From positions 22,763 to 86,762 of the forward strand of contig DATLGH010000067.1 of the NCBI GenBank assembly GCA_035540635.1: a DNA stretch of 64,000 nucleotides, given 5' to 3'. This DNA comes from Egibacteraceae bacterium (GTDB lineage: Bacteria > Actinomycetota > Nitriliruptoria > Euzebyales > Egibacteraceae). This document shows positions 26,600 through 38,109 of this stretch, one piece after another. Position 1 is the stretch's first letter. Each line of letters begins with the position of its first letter. The notes under the pieces were generated by a model, which saw only the letters and a program-made list of their open reading frames with translations, was not told the origin of the DNA and did not search any database. Made by a program: the position numbers and the translations under genes.

Positions 26600-27625
26600 T
26601 CAGCGGCGGGGGGAGTCGATGTCGGCCGGTGTGGTGTCCGCGGGGTTCGCGCCGCGCCGGCCGAGCGGCTGGGGCTGGCCGACGGTCGTGTCGGTGACCG
26701 TCTGCCGTTCCGTCTCGGCGTTGATCTCCGCGCCGAGCAGGACGATGAAGGCCGTCAGCATGAGCCACAGCATCAGGACGATGATCCCGGCGAACGCGCC
26801 GTAGGTCTCACCGAAGTTGCCGAAGTTGTTCACGTAGAGCGTGAACAATGCCGACCCGATCAACCACAGGACCGTGGCGATCACCGCGCCGGGGGTGACC
26901 CACCGGAACTGCGCGTGGTCGCGGCCGGGCCCGTACTTGTAGACCACCGCGAGCGACCCGACCATCACCGCCGCCAGGACGACCCACTGCATCACCTGGA
27001 CGGCGATGTGGAGCCCCTGCGGCAGGCCGAGGCGGTCGAGCAGCGGCGGCAGCACGGCGATCAGCGAGAGGCTGAACAGCAGGAACAGGATCGCGCCGAC
27101 CGTGAGCAGGAGTGCGATGCCGCGCCTGATCGGGAACTTGCGGGTGTCGATCTCGTCGTAGGCGGCGGTGGCGCCCTCCATCAGGCCCGCCATGCCCCCA
27201 GAGGCACCCCAGAGGGCCAGCGCGACCGAGATCCCGAGCGCGACCGACAGGGTGGCGCGCCCGCTCTGGGCGACGTTCGCCACCTGGTCCTCGATGAGCT
27301 GCCCGGCGCCGCTCGGCAGGGCCTGCGTGAACGTCTGCGCCTGCTCGACCATCTGCTGGGGGTCGGCAACCAGCGCCCATATCGATATCGCCGCCACGAT
27401 CCCGGGGAACAACGCGAGCAGCGCCTTGAAGGCGACCCCGCCCGCGAGGAGCGACAGGTGGTCGTCCTTGATCTCGTCCTTGACGCGCAGCGCGATGTCT
27501 TTCCAACCGGCCTTCGGGATCTCGGTCGGGCGCTGTGCGGCGTGGGCGTTCTGCTCTCGGCCCACGCGTGCCGACCATGGTGGGGGGGGTCGGATGCCGG
27601 TGCTGGTGTCTCGGCTTTCGTTCAC
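26600..27625 (-). CDS. YihY/BrkB-family inner-membrane protein
   Basis: 341 aa, about six TM helices. Family signature around LSLLAGGVAFKALLALFPGI, and later YGPGRDHAQFRWVTPGAVIA and FGETYGAFAGIIVLMLWLML. GTG start at 27625 chosen for AGGAG eight bases upstream; an ATG at 27658 is possible. Last gene of a five-gene envelope operon. Function of the family is not settled. Confidence 0.88.
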   Translation of the reverse strand: MNESRDTSTGIRPPPPWSARVGREQNAHAAQRPTEIPKAGWKDIALRVKDEIKDDHLSLLAGGVAFKALLALFPGIVAAISIWALVADPQQMVEQAQTFTQALPSGAGQLIEDQVANVAQSGRATLSVALGISVALALWGASGGMAGLMEGATAAYDEIDTRKFPIRRGIALLLTVGAILFLLFSLSLIAVLPPLLDRLGLPQGLHIAVQVMQWVVLAAVMVGSLAVVYKYGPGRDHAQFRWVTPGAVIATVLWLIGSALFTLYVNNFGNFGETYGAFAGIIVLMLWLMLTAFIVLLGAEINAETERQTVTDTTVGQPQPLGRRGANPADTTPADIDSPRR

Positions 27626-27654
27626 GACGGATGCTCCTTTGCCGTTGTTTACGG

Positions 27655-28704
27655 TCATCGGCGGAGCGCTGCGATGAGCTCTTCCTTCGTCATGGCGGAG
27701 CGGCCGACGATCCCTCGGCCGGCGGCCAGCTCGCGCAGCTCCCGGAGTGAGCGCTCCTCGTAGCGGGCACGACCGCGCCCGGCCGCGCGGACCCGGCCAC
27801 CGTCGCCGGTCCCAGCCTTCCTCGACGACCTCGGGGCCGAGGCGGGCGTGGGCGAAACGGGCTCGCTGGCACGGAGGGCGGCGACGAGCTGGGCCTTCGT
27901 CATCGTCGAGCGCCCGACGATCCCGCGCGCGACGGCGAGCTCGCGCAGCTCCCTGAGCGAGCGCTGCTCGTACGCCTCCCCGGCGGCCGCCGGCACGGGC
28001 GGTGCGCCGGCACCGTGGGCGGCGTCCTGGGCCTCGCCCTTCACCTCCTGGGCGGCGTCCCGGGCCTCGCCCTTCACCTCCCGGGCGGCGTCCCGGGCGT
28101 CGTCCTTCACCTCCTGCACCGCCTCCTGCGCCTGCCCCTTCACCTCCTGAAGGGCCTCCTGCGCCTCCTCCTTCAGGTCCTGTGCCAGTTCGGCGCCGGA
28201 GCTCACGAGCTCGTTCTTCGCGGGCGCCAGCAGCTCATCGAGCCGGCGCGCCGCACGCTCCTCCGCGCGGGTCGGCGGCATGAGTGAGCCGGCCACGGCG
28301 CCGAGGCCGAAGGCGATGAGACCGGCGGCCAGGGGGTTGCCCCTGAACTGCTGCCGGGCAGCCTGGCCGGAACGGCCGGCGGCCTGGTCGACGGTGCCCT
28401 TCAGCTCCGAGACCGTGACTCTCGCGTCCTCCACTGTCCCCCTGACGCCCCCCTTGGCGTCCCCGACGGTCCCCACGACGCTGCCCTTGGCGTCCTCGAC
28501 GGTGCCCATGACGCTCGCCTTGGCGTCTTCCACCTTGCCCATGACGCTCGCCTTCGCGTCAGACAGCTTCGCCCTGGCCTGGTCCTTCGTCCGCTCGACG
28601 ACCCGGCTGGGGGTGACGCGGTCCTCGATCTCCTCGAGCGTGACTTCCGCCGCCCGACGCGTGGCTTCGATCTCCTGTCGGATCTGGTCCGGGTCCTCAG
28701 TCAT
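27655..28704 (-). CDS. DUF3618 protein with amphipathic repeats and two Rho-N/SAP-like C-terminal repeats
   Basis: 349 aa. N-terminal DUF3618 (DPDQIRQEIEATRRAAEVTL). Then 11-residue repeats (VEDAKASVMGK, VEDAKASVMGT, VEDAKGSVVGT), a Gly-rich helix (AAGLIAFGLGAVAGSLMPPT), more apolipoprotein-like repeats (EVKGEARDAAQ), and two copies of a 34-residue unit with the core SLRELRELA..RGIVGRS.MTK followed by a helix. Those C-terminal units resemble Rho N-terminal/SAP helical repeats, which can bind nucleic acid. Likely membrane-associated stress protein. Confidence 0.8.
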   Translation of the reverse strand: MTEDPDQIRQEIEATRRAAEVTLEEIEDRVTPSRVVERTKDQARAKLSDAKASVMGKVEDAKASVMGTVEDAKGSVVGTVGDAKGGVRGTVEDARVTVSELKGTVDQAAGRSGQAARQQFRGNPLAAGLIAFGLGAVAGSLMPPTRAEERAARRLDELLAPAKNELVSSGAELAQDLKEEAQEALQEVKGQAQEAVQEVKDDARDAAREVKGEARDAAQEVKGEAQDAAHGAGAPPVPAAAGEAYEQRSLRELRELAVARGIVGRSTMTKAQLVAALRASEPVSPTPASAPRSSRKAGTGDGGRVRAAGRGRARYEERSLRELRELAAGRGIVGRSAMTKEELIAALRR

Positions 28705-28745
28705 TGCGGATGCTCCCCTCTCCCGTGCCCGGTGTGCCTCCCGGC

Positions 28746-29360
28746 TCACGCTCGTGCGGCGTCCCCGACGTTCTCGGCGCGCCCGGCGGACTCGTCCCGC
28801 AGCTCCTCTGCGGCATCGCGGGCGTCCTCCTTGACCGCCTCGGCGGCCTCCGACGCAGTGCCCTTGACGTCCTCGATCTTGGTCTGCGCCTCCTGCCTGA
28901 GGTCCTGCGCCACCTCCTGGCCGGCTTGCTTGAGCTCCTGACCGACGGGCGCCAGGCGCTGCTTGAGGTCGCCGGAGATCTTCCGTTCGGGCTGCGTGTC
29001 GGGCAGGAGGGAGCCGATGAGCGCGCCGGCACCGAATGCGACGAGGCCGACGGCGAGCGGGTTGCCCTGGTAGTGGCGCCTGCCCTTCTCCTCGAGTTGG
29101 TCCACGCGCGCGCTGATGTCGCCCGTCACGTCCTCGAGGCGCGAGCCGCCCTGCGCAGACCCGGTCTCGTTGATGCGCATCACCTGTGGGCTGCCCATGA
29201 CCCGGTCCCGGGCGCCGCCCCACGCGCCCCGCAGGCGCGCCGTGCCCCGCCCGCCGATCCGGCGTGGGGAAACGCGTTCTTCGATGCGGCCGATGGTCGC
29301 CTGGGCGCCCTCCCGCGCGTGGGCGATGTCGTGCCTCAGCTCCTGCGGTTCTTGATCCAT
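28746..29360 (-). CDS. DUF3618 coiled-coil membrane protein
   Basis: 204 aa. DUF3618 head (ELRHDIAHAREGAQATIGRI), one Gly-rich membrane-like helix (GLVAFGAGALIGSLLPD), then a long amphipathic helix of 11-mer type (DLKQRLAPVGQELKQAGQEV, EDVKGTASEAAEAVKEDARD). Overlaps the DUF1469 gene by 25 bases and precedes a second DUF3618 gene, a paralogue pair. Confidence 0.82.
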   Translation of the reverse strand: MDQEPQELRHDIAHAREGAQATIGRIEERVSPRRIGGRGTARLRGAWGGARDRVMGSPQVMRINETGSAQGGSRLEDVTGDISARVDQLEEKGRRHYQGNPLAVGLVAFGAGALIGSLLPDTQPERKISGDLKQRLAPVGQELKQAGQEVAQDLRQEAQTKIEDVKGTASEAAEAVKEDARDAAEELRDESAGRAENVGDAARA

Positions 29361-29839
29361 TCCGCGTCCTCCTTCAGGGTCTCGATCGTCTGCTCGGGCT
29401 TGGGGTTGACGCGGTCGAGCTTCTCCTTGCCCTGGCGGAACAGGACACCGGCCACCACGGCGTAGATGACACCGACGACGAGGAACCCGACCCACACCGG
29501 CAGGAACTCCCCGAGCGCGAAGGCGAGCGCGAACGACAGCATGACCGCCGCCATGTAGCCGGCGCCCCCGGCGCCGCCCAGCGCCCCGGCGGCCTTGCCC
29601 GCCCGCCGGACCTCCTGTTTGATCTCGGTCTGGGCGAGCTCGATCTCCTTGCGGAAGAGCGTGCTCAGCTGGTTGAGCAGCGTCGACAGCAGCTCGGAGA
29701 GCGACTGGTCGTCGTCGCCGGAGGGGGGCGGCCCCGCGGGAGGGGCTGCTGAGGGAGGCGGTCCCGCGGGACGGCCGGAGGAGGCCGAGGTGTTGGCCTT
29801 CGGCAGTCTCGGAAGACGCCCGGATGGTGCGGACATCAC
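29336..29839 (-). CDS. DUF1469 (phage holin superfamily III) membrane protein
   Basis: 167 aa. Pro-rich cytoplasmic start, amphipathic helix (STLLNQLSTLFRKEIELAQT), and two TM helices (AAVMLSFALAFALGEFLPVW and GFLVVGVIYAVVAGVLF). In actinobacteria this family is routinely encoded with DUF3618 proteins, as here. Overlaps both neighbours (4 bases upstream, 25 downstream). Confidence 0.85.
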   Translation of the reverse strand: MMSAPSGRLPRLPKANTSASSGRPAGPPPSAAPPAGPPPSGDDDQSLSELLSTLLNQLSTLFRKEIELAQTEIKQEVRRAGKAAGALGGAGGAGYMAAVMLSFALAFALGEFLPVWVGFLVVGVIYAVVAGVLFRQGKEKLDRVNPKPEQTIETLKEDAEWIKNRRS

Positions 29840-30570
29840 CGCACCTCCGAACCGCGCACGGGAGCGCCGGTCTGGGCGCCGGTGCTCTCCAGCGCACGGG
29901 GTGACATCACCGTTCTCCGTGGCGCGCGGGTTGCACCGAGACGCTGGACCCGCTCGTCGAGGGCAGGGTCGGGCGCTCCGGGTGGGGTGGCCGGGATGGC
30001 GTCGGGCGTCCCCTCGGCACCGTCACTCGAGTCGGCTCGGGCGTTGCGCAGGAGCCGGCTCGTGAGCAGCCCCGCCGCCGCGGCACCGGCGAGGAACGCA
30101 CCCGGGCGCCGCCTGGCGAACTGTTGGAGCTCCTCGATGCTGCCGCGGGCGCCGAGCTCGTCGATGCGCCCGGCGATCTCGATGAGCGTGCCGGAGACCT
30201 GGTGGACGTAGCGGTCCACGTCACCGGCCTCCTCCGTGCGGCCCTCGGCGAGGGCCCGCGCCTGCTCGCCGGCCCCCCGCAGGGCCTCGGCGAGCTTGTG
30301 CGCCTGCTGCTCGGCCTGCTCCTCCAGCTGAGACGCGGCCGACGACACGAGGTCCTGTGCGTGCACGCTCACGTCCTCCGCGACGCGACCGGCCTGCTCC
30401 TGGACGGTCTCGCCGACCGAGCGCGCCTCCTGGGCCGCCGACTCGGCGAGCTGCTGTCCCTCCTGCTTCGCGGCGCCCCCTACCTGCTTCGCCTTGCCCC
30501 CGTCGCGCCCGTTGCCCCCGGTGGTGCCGGCGGCGGCCGCTGGCGGCGAGAGTCGATCGTTCGTGGTCAC
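29836..30570 (-). CDS. Coiled-coil membrane-associated protein, head of the envelope operon
   Basis: About 244 aa. N-terminal Glu/Gln/Ala-rich coiled coil (KQEGQQLAESAAQEARSVGE, LEEQAEQQAHKLAEALRGAG), then a hydrophobic helix (PGAFLAGAAAAGLLTSRLL) and a Pro-rich tail. GTG at 30570 chosen for AGGTGA five bases upstream; GTG at 30579 is an alternative. Family often co-occurs with DUF1469 and DUF3618 genes. Function unknown. Confidence 0.7.
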   Translation of the reverse strand: MTTNDRLSPPAAAAGTTGGNGRDGGKAKQVGGAAKQEGQQLAESAAQEARSVGETVQEQAGRVAEDVSVHAQDLVSSAASQLEEQAEQQAHKLAEALRGAGEQARALAEGRTEEAGDVDRYVHQVSGTLIEIAGRIDELGARGSIEELQQFARRRPGAFLAGAAAAGLLTSRLLRNARADSSDGAEGTPDAIPATPPGAPDPALDERVQRLGATRAPRRTVMSPRALESTGAQTGAPVRGSEVR

Positions 30571-30673
30571 CGCGATCACCTGTCCTTGTCGAGAAGTCGA
30601 GAAAGCCCGGTCGTCGTGCGGCGTAGAGGTTCCCGCTCGCCTGCCCGCGTAATCGGGCGTCACCGGATGGGTG

Positions 30674-31495
30674 TCAGCCAGGCCGGGCGGGGGCTTCCCC
30701 GCGCGCCGGCTTTCTCCCCGCAACCGTCACGGCGACCGCAACCTCCGCCTGCCGTTCAGCCGGGATGAGCCTGCCCATGACCTCGATGAGGTCGGGAGTG
30801 AACAGCGGGTAGCGAGCAGCGTCAGCAAGGCCGAACCCCCGGCGCGCGAGCCGCTCGACGCCAACAAACCCCACGTTGGTCATCTTCTGGGCGAAGACAC
30901 GCTCCGCCAGTGCGCCGGACACTCACCCGGCCCACGCGGAGGGATGGGTGAGCACCTCCGCGGGCAGGTCCTCCTCACGAACGGTGAGGTCCGCGACGCA
31001 CAACCGGCCACCGGGACGCAGGATGCGGTGCGCCTCGGCCAGCACCCGGCTCTTGCGCGCGGACAGGTTGATCGCCCCGTTCGAGATGACGACGTCCACC
31101 GAGCCGTCCGGCAAGGGCAGCGACTCCATCTCCCCTTGCCGGAACGTGACGTTGGCGACCCCGGCCTCGCGGGCGAACGCTTCGGCGCGCTCGACCATCT
31201 CCGCCAGGAGGTCGACGCCGACCACGCAACCGGCCGGGCCCACGAGACGGGCCGCGAGCAGGCTGTCGATCCCGGCGCCGCAGCCGATGTCGGCGACGAC
31301 CTCCCCCTCCGCGAGCTCCGCCCACGCGACCGGGTTGCCCACGCCGAGCGCCCACTCCCGCGCGCCGGCGGGCAGCTCCGCGAGCTGCTCGTCGGTGTAG
31401 AAGCGCGTACCCGGTCCGCCAGGATCCTCCAGCGACCGGTAGGCGTCCGCGACGAGCTGGCGGATCTCGTCCCTGTACATGAGGTCCTTCGTCAC
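30674..31495 (-). CDS. ArsM-like SAM methyltransferase, predicted selenoprotein (Sec191)
   Basis: Read with UGA (30925-30923) as selenocysteine this is 273 aa; otherwise it splits into 190 and 82 aa pieces in the same frame. SAM motif VADIGCGAGIDSLLAARLVG; motif LRPGGRLCVADLT. The UGA falls in SAWAG-U-VSGALAERVFAQKM, where ArsM-type enzymes have a conserved Cys (G-C-[IV]-x-G-A). The part after UGA continues normal C-terminal methyltransferase sequence (VGFVGVERLARRGFGLADAA). A hairpin follows the UGA. The other two arsenic-binding Cys of ArsM are Ser/Gly here, so the substrate may not be arsenite. Start overlaps the anti-sigma stop (ATGA). Confidence 0.82.
30890..30925 (-). promoter_or_regulatory. 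UGA-Sec codon and SECIS-like hairpin, methyltransferase 1
   Basis: UGA at 30925-30923, 14-nt spacer, then stem GGCGGAG (30908-30902), loop CGUGU, stem CUUCGCC (30896-30890): 7 pairs with one G-U. The loop is 21 nt past the UGA and carries GU, matching bacterial SECIS size and position. Confidence 0.7.
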
Positions 31496-31731
31496 GACGA
31501 CCCCCCCTCGAGGGTGTCGAGGAAGCCGACGAGGTGCTCCTCCACGTCGCTCGGCAGCTGCGGACCGCGGGTCTGCTGGAGCATGTCGCGCAGCGCGGCG
31601 GTGAACTCAGCCTCACCGCAGCAGCGACGGCACAGCGCCAGGTGGGCGTCGACGCGGTCGCGTTCGGGCGCGTCGAGGTCCTTGTCGAGGTACTCCCAGA
31701 GCCGGCGGACCGCCTCGCTGCAGCTGATCAT
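31492..31731 (-). CDS. Zinc-type anti-sigma factor (ZAS/zf-HC2)
   Basis: 79 aa with the H-x3-C-x2-C motif (HLALCRRCC) of cytoplasmic zinc anti-sigma factors, preceded by CSEAVRRLWEYLDKDLDAPE. Such proteins hold an ECF sigma factor and release it on thiol oxidation or metal stress. It overlaps the sigma gene (ATGA) upstream and the methyltransferase (ATGA) downstream, tying all three into one translationally coupled operon. No TM helix. Confidence 0.88.
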   Translation of the reverse strand: MISCSEAVRRLWEYLDKDLDAPERDRVDAHLALCRRCCGEAEFTAALRDMLQQTRGPQLPSDVEEHLVGFLDTLEGGSS

Positions 31732-32324
31732 CGCGGAGCCCCCTCCGGGTCGGCGAGCAGGTCCCGTTCGGTGGCGTACTCCCAGAGCTCGCGTTCGAAG
31801 TGCTTGCGGCCGCGGTGGAGCCAGGACAGCACGGTGCCCTGCGCGACGCCGAACATGCGGGCGACCTGCTTCGTGGAGTGGCCCTCCATGTGGACGAGGA
31901 CGAGCGGCGCGCGGTACTTCGGGTCGACGCGGTCAAGGACGTTCCAGACGTCGTCCTCGGAGAAGGAGTTGAGGAAGTCGAGGTGGACGCTGTCGGAGTA
32001 CGGCCAGGGGTCTTCCTCGGCGATCTTGCGGTACAGCGAGTAGTCCGGCCGGGGGTCCACCGGCTCCTCGCGTGGCAAGCCGGCGTCCTTCCGGTAGCGG
32101 TCCCGGACGCAGTTGAGGAGGATCTGGCGGAACCAGGCGGGCGCCGCCTGCACGTCCCGGAGCCCGTCGAAGCCCCGGTGGGCTTTGATGAGGCACTCCT
32201 GGACGGTGTCCTCCGCCCGGTCGGGGCCCACGAGCCTGCGGGCGAGCGAGTACAGCCACGGCAGCTGCTCTCGGGCTACTGCCGTGAAGGTTGCTCGCTG
32301 GGCTTCAGCCACCGCGTCGGCCAC
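31728..32324 (-). CDS. ECF-family RNA polymerase sigma factor
   Basis: 198 aa. Region 2 (AREQLPWLYSLARRLVGPDR, then EDTVQECLIKAHRGFDGLRD) and region 4 (MEGHSTKQVARMFGVAQGTV, then LSWLHRGRKHFERELW). Coupled to a zinc anti-sigma gene, so probably redox or metal controlled. Targets likely include its own operon and perhaps the divergent methyltransferase. Start at 32324 begins MADAVAEAQRATFTAVAREQ. Confidence 0.9.
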   Translation of the reverse strand: MADAVAEAQRATFTAVAREQLPWLYSLARRLVGPDRAEDTVQECLIKAHRGFDGLRDVQAAPAWFRQILLNCVRDRYRKDAGLPREEPVDPRPDYSLYRKIAEEDPWPYSDSVHLDFLNSFSEDDVWNVLDRVDPKYRAPLVLVHMEGHSTKQVARMFGVAQGTVLSWLHRGRKHFERELWEYATERDLLADPEGAPR

Positions 32325-32657
32325 GGCTCACGGGGGCGTGCAAGGTCACCGCGGGCTCGGCGTCGACGTGGACGGGCGGGGTCGCGGGGAACACCTTCGT
32401 TCTCGCCTTCGGTCGTGGATCGCTCAGCGTTGAGGACGAAACCACACCGTCGATTATTGCAGTCGGCGCACGGTGGCCGGCGGGTCACCGTGACGGGCGC
32501 GCCCTGCCGCGGGTAGGGGCCGTCCTGACCGAGGGGGGCCGATGGGTGCGTGAAGCACGCGAACTCCCGATCAGGCTTCGCCGTCGTGGAGGGGACGCAA
32601 TAGGAGCCCGTCGCACGCGTCCTACCTCGTGAGCCCATCGACGGAGAGGAGACACCT
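32325..32657. other. Divergent promoter region between the sigma operon and methyltransferase 2
   Basis: 333 bases without a gene. It should contain promoters for both directions. A GGAAC at 32388-32392 resembles an ECF -35 but no firm -10 could be paired. GGAGAGGAG precedes the GTG start of the rightward gene. Confidence 0.45.
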
Positions 32658-33461
32658 GTGAAATCGAGCGGAACGGCGAACGCCCCGGCGCCGCGAACGA
32701 CGCCGGTGAACCCCGACGCGCTGCGGGCGGAGGTGCGACGCAAGTACCGCGAGGTGGCGCACGACCCCGCCGGAGCCCACCACTTCCACACGGGCCGTGC
32801 CCTGGCCCGCCTCCTCGGCTACCCCGCCGAGGCGGTCGACGCGTTGCCCGAGCGGGCCGCCGAGTCCTTCGCCGGCATCGCGAACCCCTTCTCGCTGCGC
32901 CCGCTCGCCGAGGGAGAGCGGGTCGTCGACGTGGGCTCGGGTGCGGGGTTCGACAGCATCCTCGCCGCCCAGCAGGTCGGGCCCGGTGGTGCCGTCGTCG
33001 GCGTCGACATGACCGCCGAGATGCTCCGTAAGGCACGACGCAACGCCGCCGAGCTCGGGCTCGGCAACGTCGAGTTCAGAGAAGGGCTCGCCGAAGCCCT
33101 GCCCGTCGAGGACGGCTGGGCCGACGTCGCCATAGCCAACGGGGTGCTCAACCTCTGCGTCGACAAGCGGGTCGTGCTCGACGAGCTCAGCAGGGTGCTC
33201 ACCCCCGGCGGCTGGCTGCAGTTCGGCGACATCGCCAACGCCACTCCCGTCCCCCCGGACTCCCTGGGGGACATCGACCTCTGGACCGGGTGAATCGCGG
33301 GCGGCCTGCCGTGCGCAGGCTGGCGGATGATCCTCGAGGAGGCCGGGTTCGTCGACGTGGCGATCGGCCCGCCGATCGACACCTTCGGGGGAGCGCGTGG
33401 TGAGGACCGGGCCCGCGCGTTCGGCGTGTACGGCTACGCGTTCCTGGCCCGCAGACCCTGA
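32658..33461 (+). CDS. ArsM-like SAM methyltransferase, predicted selenoprotein (Sec212)
   Basis: 267 aa if UGA at 33291-33293 is read as selenocysteine. SAM motif VVDVGSGAGFDSILAAQQVG; motif LTPGGWLQFGDI. The stop interrupts DIDLWTG-U-IAGGLPCAGWRM, and the frame continues with typical family C-terminus (ILEEAGFVDVAIGPPIDTFG, then AFGVYGYAFLARRP) to a TGA at 33461. Same position as Sec191 of the divergent methyltransferase. GTG start with GGAGAGGAG upstream. It keeps Sec but lacks the N-terminal arsenic-binding Cys (GFDS) and has NGVLNLC in place of the N-C-V-I-N-L of ArsM. Confidence 0.84.
33291..33322 (+). promoter_or_regulatory. UGA-Sec codon and SECIS-like hairpin, methyltransferase 2
   Basis: UGA at 33291-33293, then stem CGGCCUGC (33302-33309), loop CGUGC (33310-33314), stem GCAGGCUG (33315-33322): 8 pairs with one G-U. 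The loop starts 16 nt after the UGA. The loop sequence is nearly the same as in the other methyltransferase although the stems differ. Confidence 0.72.
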
Positions 33462-33594
33462 CAGGACGTGACGCGCCGACGCCCAGGGTTGCGCCATCCA
33501 GACTGCGGGTAGCCCTTCCTGGGCTGGCTGGCTCCGGCGCGCGTGCGCCACACCGGGCCTACCTGCGAGACGCGGGTGCGAGAAGGGGGGTGCC

Positions 33595-33945
33595 ATGCCG
33601 GACAGAGGCGGCCGGGGGTCGTCGGGTTCGCTCCTCCAGGGTGGACTGTGGATGCTCATCCTCGCGGTCCTGCTGTCGTGGTTGCCGATCCTGGGCCCGC
33701 TGATCGCGGGGTTCGTGGGAGGGCGCATGATCGGCGAGCAGACGCGTGCCCTCGGCGTCGCTCTCGTGCCTGCGGTGATCCTCGCAGGCGTGCTCTGGGC
33801 GATCCTCGCGGCGTTCGACCTTCCCGTGCTCGGAGCCGTCGCCGGTTTCGGCGCGCTCGTCGTCGTGGCGGTTCAGGAGCTGCCGCTGCTCCTGGGCGCA
33901 TGGTTCGGGGCCGCCACGAACGCGGGCTCGAGAGCCGCTGCATGA
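33595..33945 (+). CDS. Small membrane protein
   Basis: 116 aa, three to four TM helices (LWMLILAVLLSWLPILGPLI, ALGVALVPAVILAGVLWAIL, GAVAGFGALVVVAVQELPLL). Gly/Ser-rich start (MPDRGGRGSSGSLLQGG). Ribosome binding site AGAAGGGGGG. No family recognised. Convergent with recX. Confidence 0.65.
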   Translation: MPDRGGRGSSGSLLQGGLWMLILAVLLSWLPILGPLIAGFVGGRMIGEQTRALGVALVPAVILAGVLWAILAAFDLPVLGAVAGFGALVVVAVQELPLLLGAWFGAATNAGSRAAA

Positions 33946-34007
33946 CGCGGCCGGCGCGACCGCCGGCCAGGTGATCGGGTCGCCGGTGGCGCGGACGGGC
34001 CCAAAGA

Positions 34008-34044
34008 CCGTCAAGGGTTGCCTTCGATGCTGAGCACTTGACGG
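34008..34044 (-). terminator. Hairpin after recX
   Basis: CCGTCAAG (34008-34015) pairs with CTTGACGG (34037-34044), 8-bp stem and 21-nt loop, beginning 11 bases past the recX stop. On the minus strand it is followed by TCTTT. Plausible terminator of the recA-recX operon. Confidence 0.4.
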
Positions 34045-34055
34045 TTGGAGTCAGG

Positions 34056-34672
34056 TTAGTCCCACTCGCGGTCGAGGCCGCTCGCGGTGATGGCCGCGCG
34101 CCGTGCGAGCCCCTCGGAGTACCCACGGCGCGCGAGGAACCCGACGAGGCGGCGGGCGACCGCCTCGGGCTGCAGCGAGCCGGGTAGCTGCTGTGCCCGC
34201 CGCAGGGCCAGGTCGGTCGCGACCGCGAGGTCGTCGCGGTCGTCCAGCCGCGCGAGCGCCGCGTCGACGATCCCGTCGGGCACCTCGCGGCGGCGCAGCT
34301 CCCGACGCAGCCGGGCCTGCCCGTAGCCCCGTTGGCGTCCCCTGTCCTCGACCCACGCCGCGGCGAAGGCGACGTCGTCCACGGCACCCACCTGGCGAGC
34401 GCGCGCCAGGGCAGCATCGATCACGTCCCCCGCGAGCTCCTGACGCTCGAGCTTGGTGATGAGCTCCGCCTCGGTCTGCGGCCGGTTGGCCGTGCTCCGC
34501 AGCACGAAGGACAGGGCTTCGGCGACGGCCTTGTCGAACGGCCCCGATTCGGCCACCCTTTCGCCGGCCGCTCCGCCGCCCCCGGGGTGCTTGCCGGCCG
34601 GAGCTTCCGCCGCGCGTGGGCGGCAGCGCCCCGCGAGGCCGGGGGCGGGTTCGTGGCGGCTGGGCGCGTCGG

Positions 34673-34676
<4 letters not shown>
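34056..34676 (-). CDS. recX: Regulatory protein RecX
   Basis: 206 aa RecA modulator that binds and caps RecA filaments. Contains the triple-helix repeats of Rec[21 protein letters not shown], then [20 protein letters not shown] with [20 protein letters not shown], and [20 protein letters not shown]. Start overlaps the recA stop (ATGA). N-terminal 50 residues are low-complexity. Co-transcribed with recA and so under SOS control. Confidence 0.92.
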
Positions 34677-37999
<3,323 letters not shown>

Positions 38000-38109
38000 C
38001 GGGTTCCCTTCGGTCGTCGGGCGGTCGTCGACCCAACTCGTGAACACCGTAGCGGTGGGGTGTGACAGGCCGGGTGCATCGGCGGTCGCGGGTGTTGACA
38101 AGTGCGCGG

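Noticed and set aside
30674..30922. Separate 82-aa gene starting at GTG right after the UGA
   Set aside because: It is in the same frame and is the expected C-terminus of the methyltransferase; no ribosome binding site. Better explained by UGA recoding.
32388..32416. ECF-type promoter (GGAAC) for methyltransferase 2
   Set aside because: The -35-like GGAAC has no convincing -10 at proper spacing and lies about 240 bases from the start codon.
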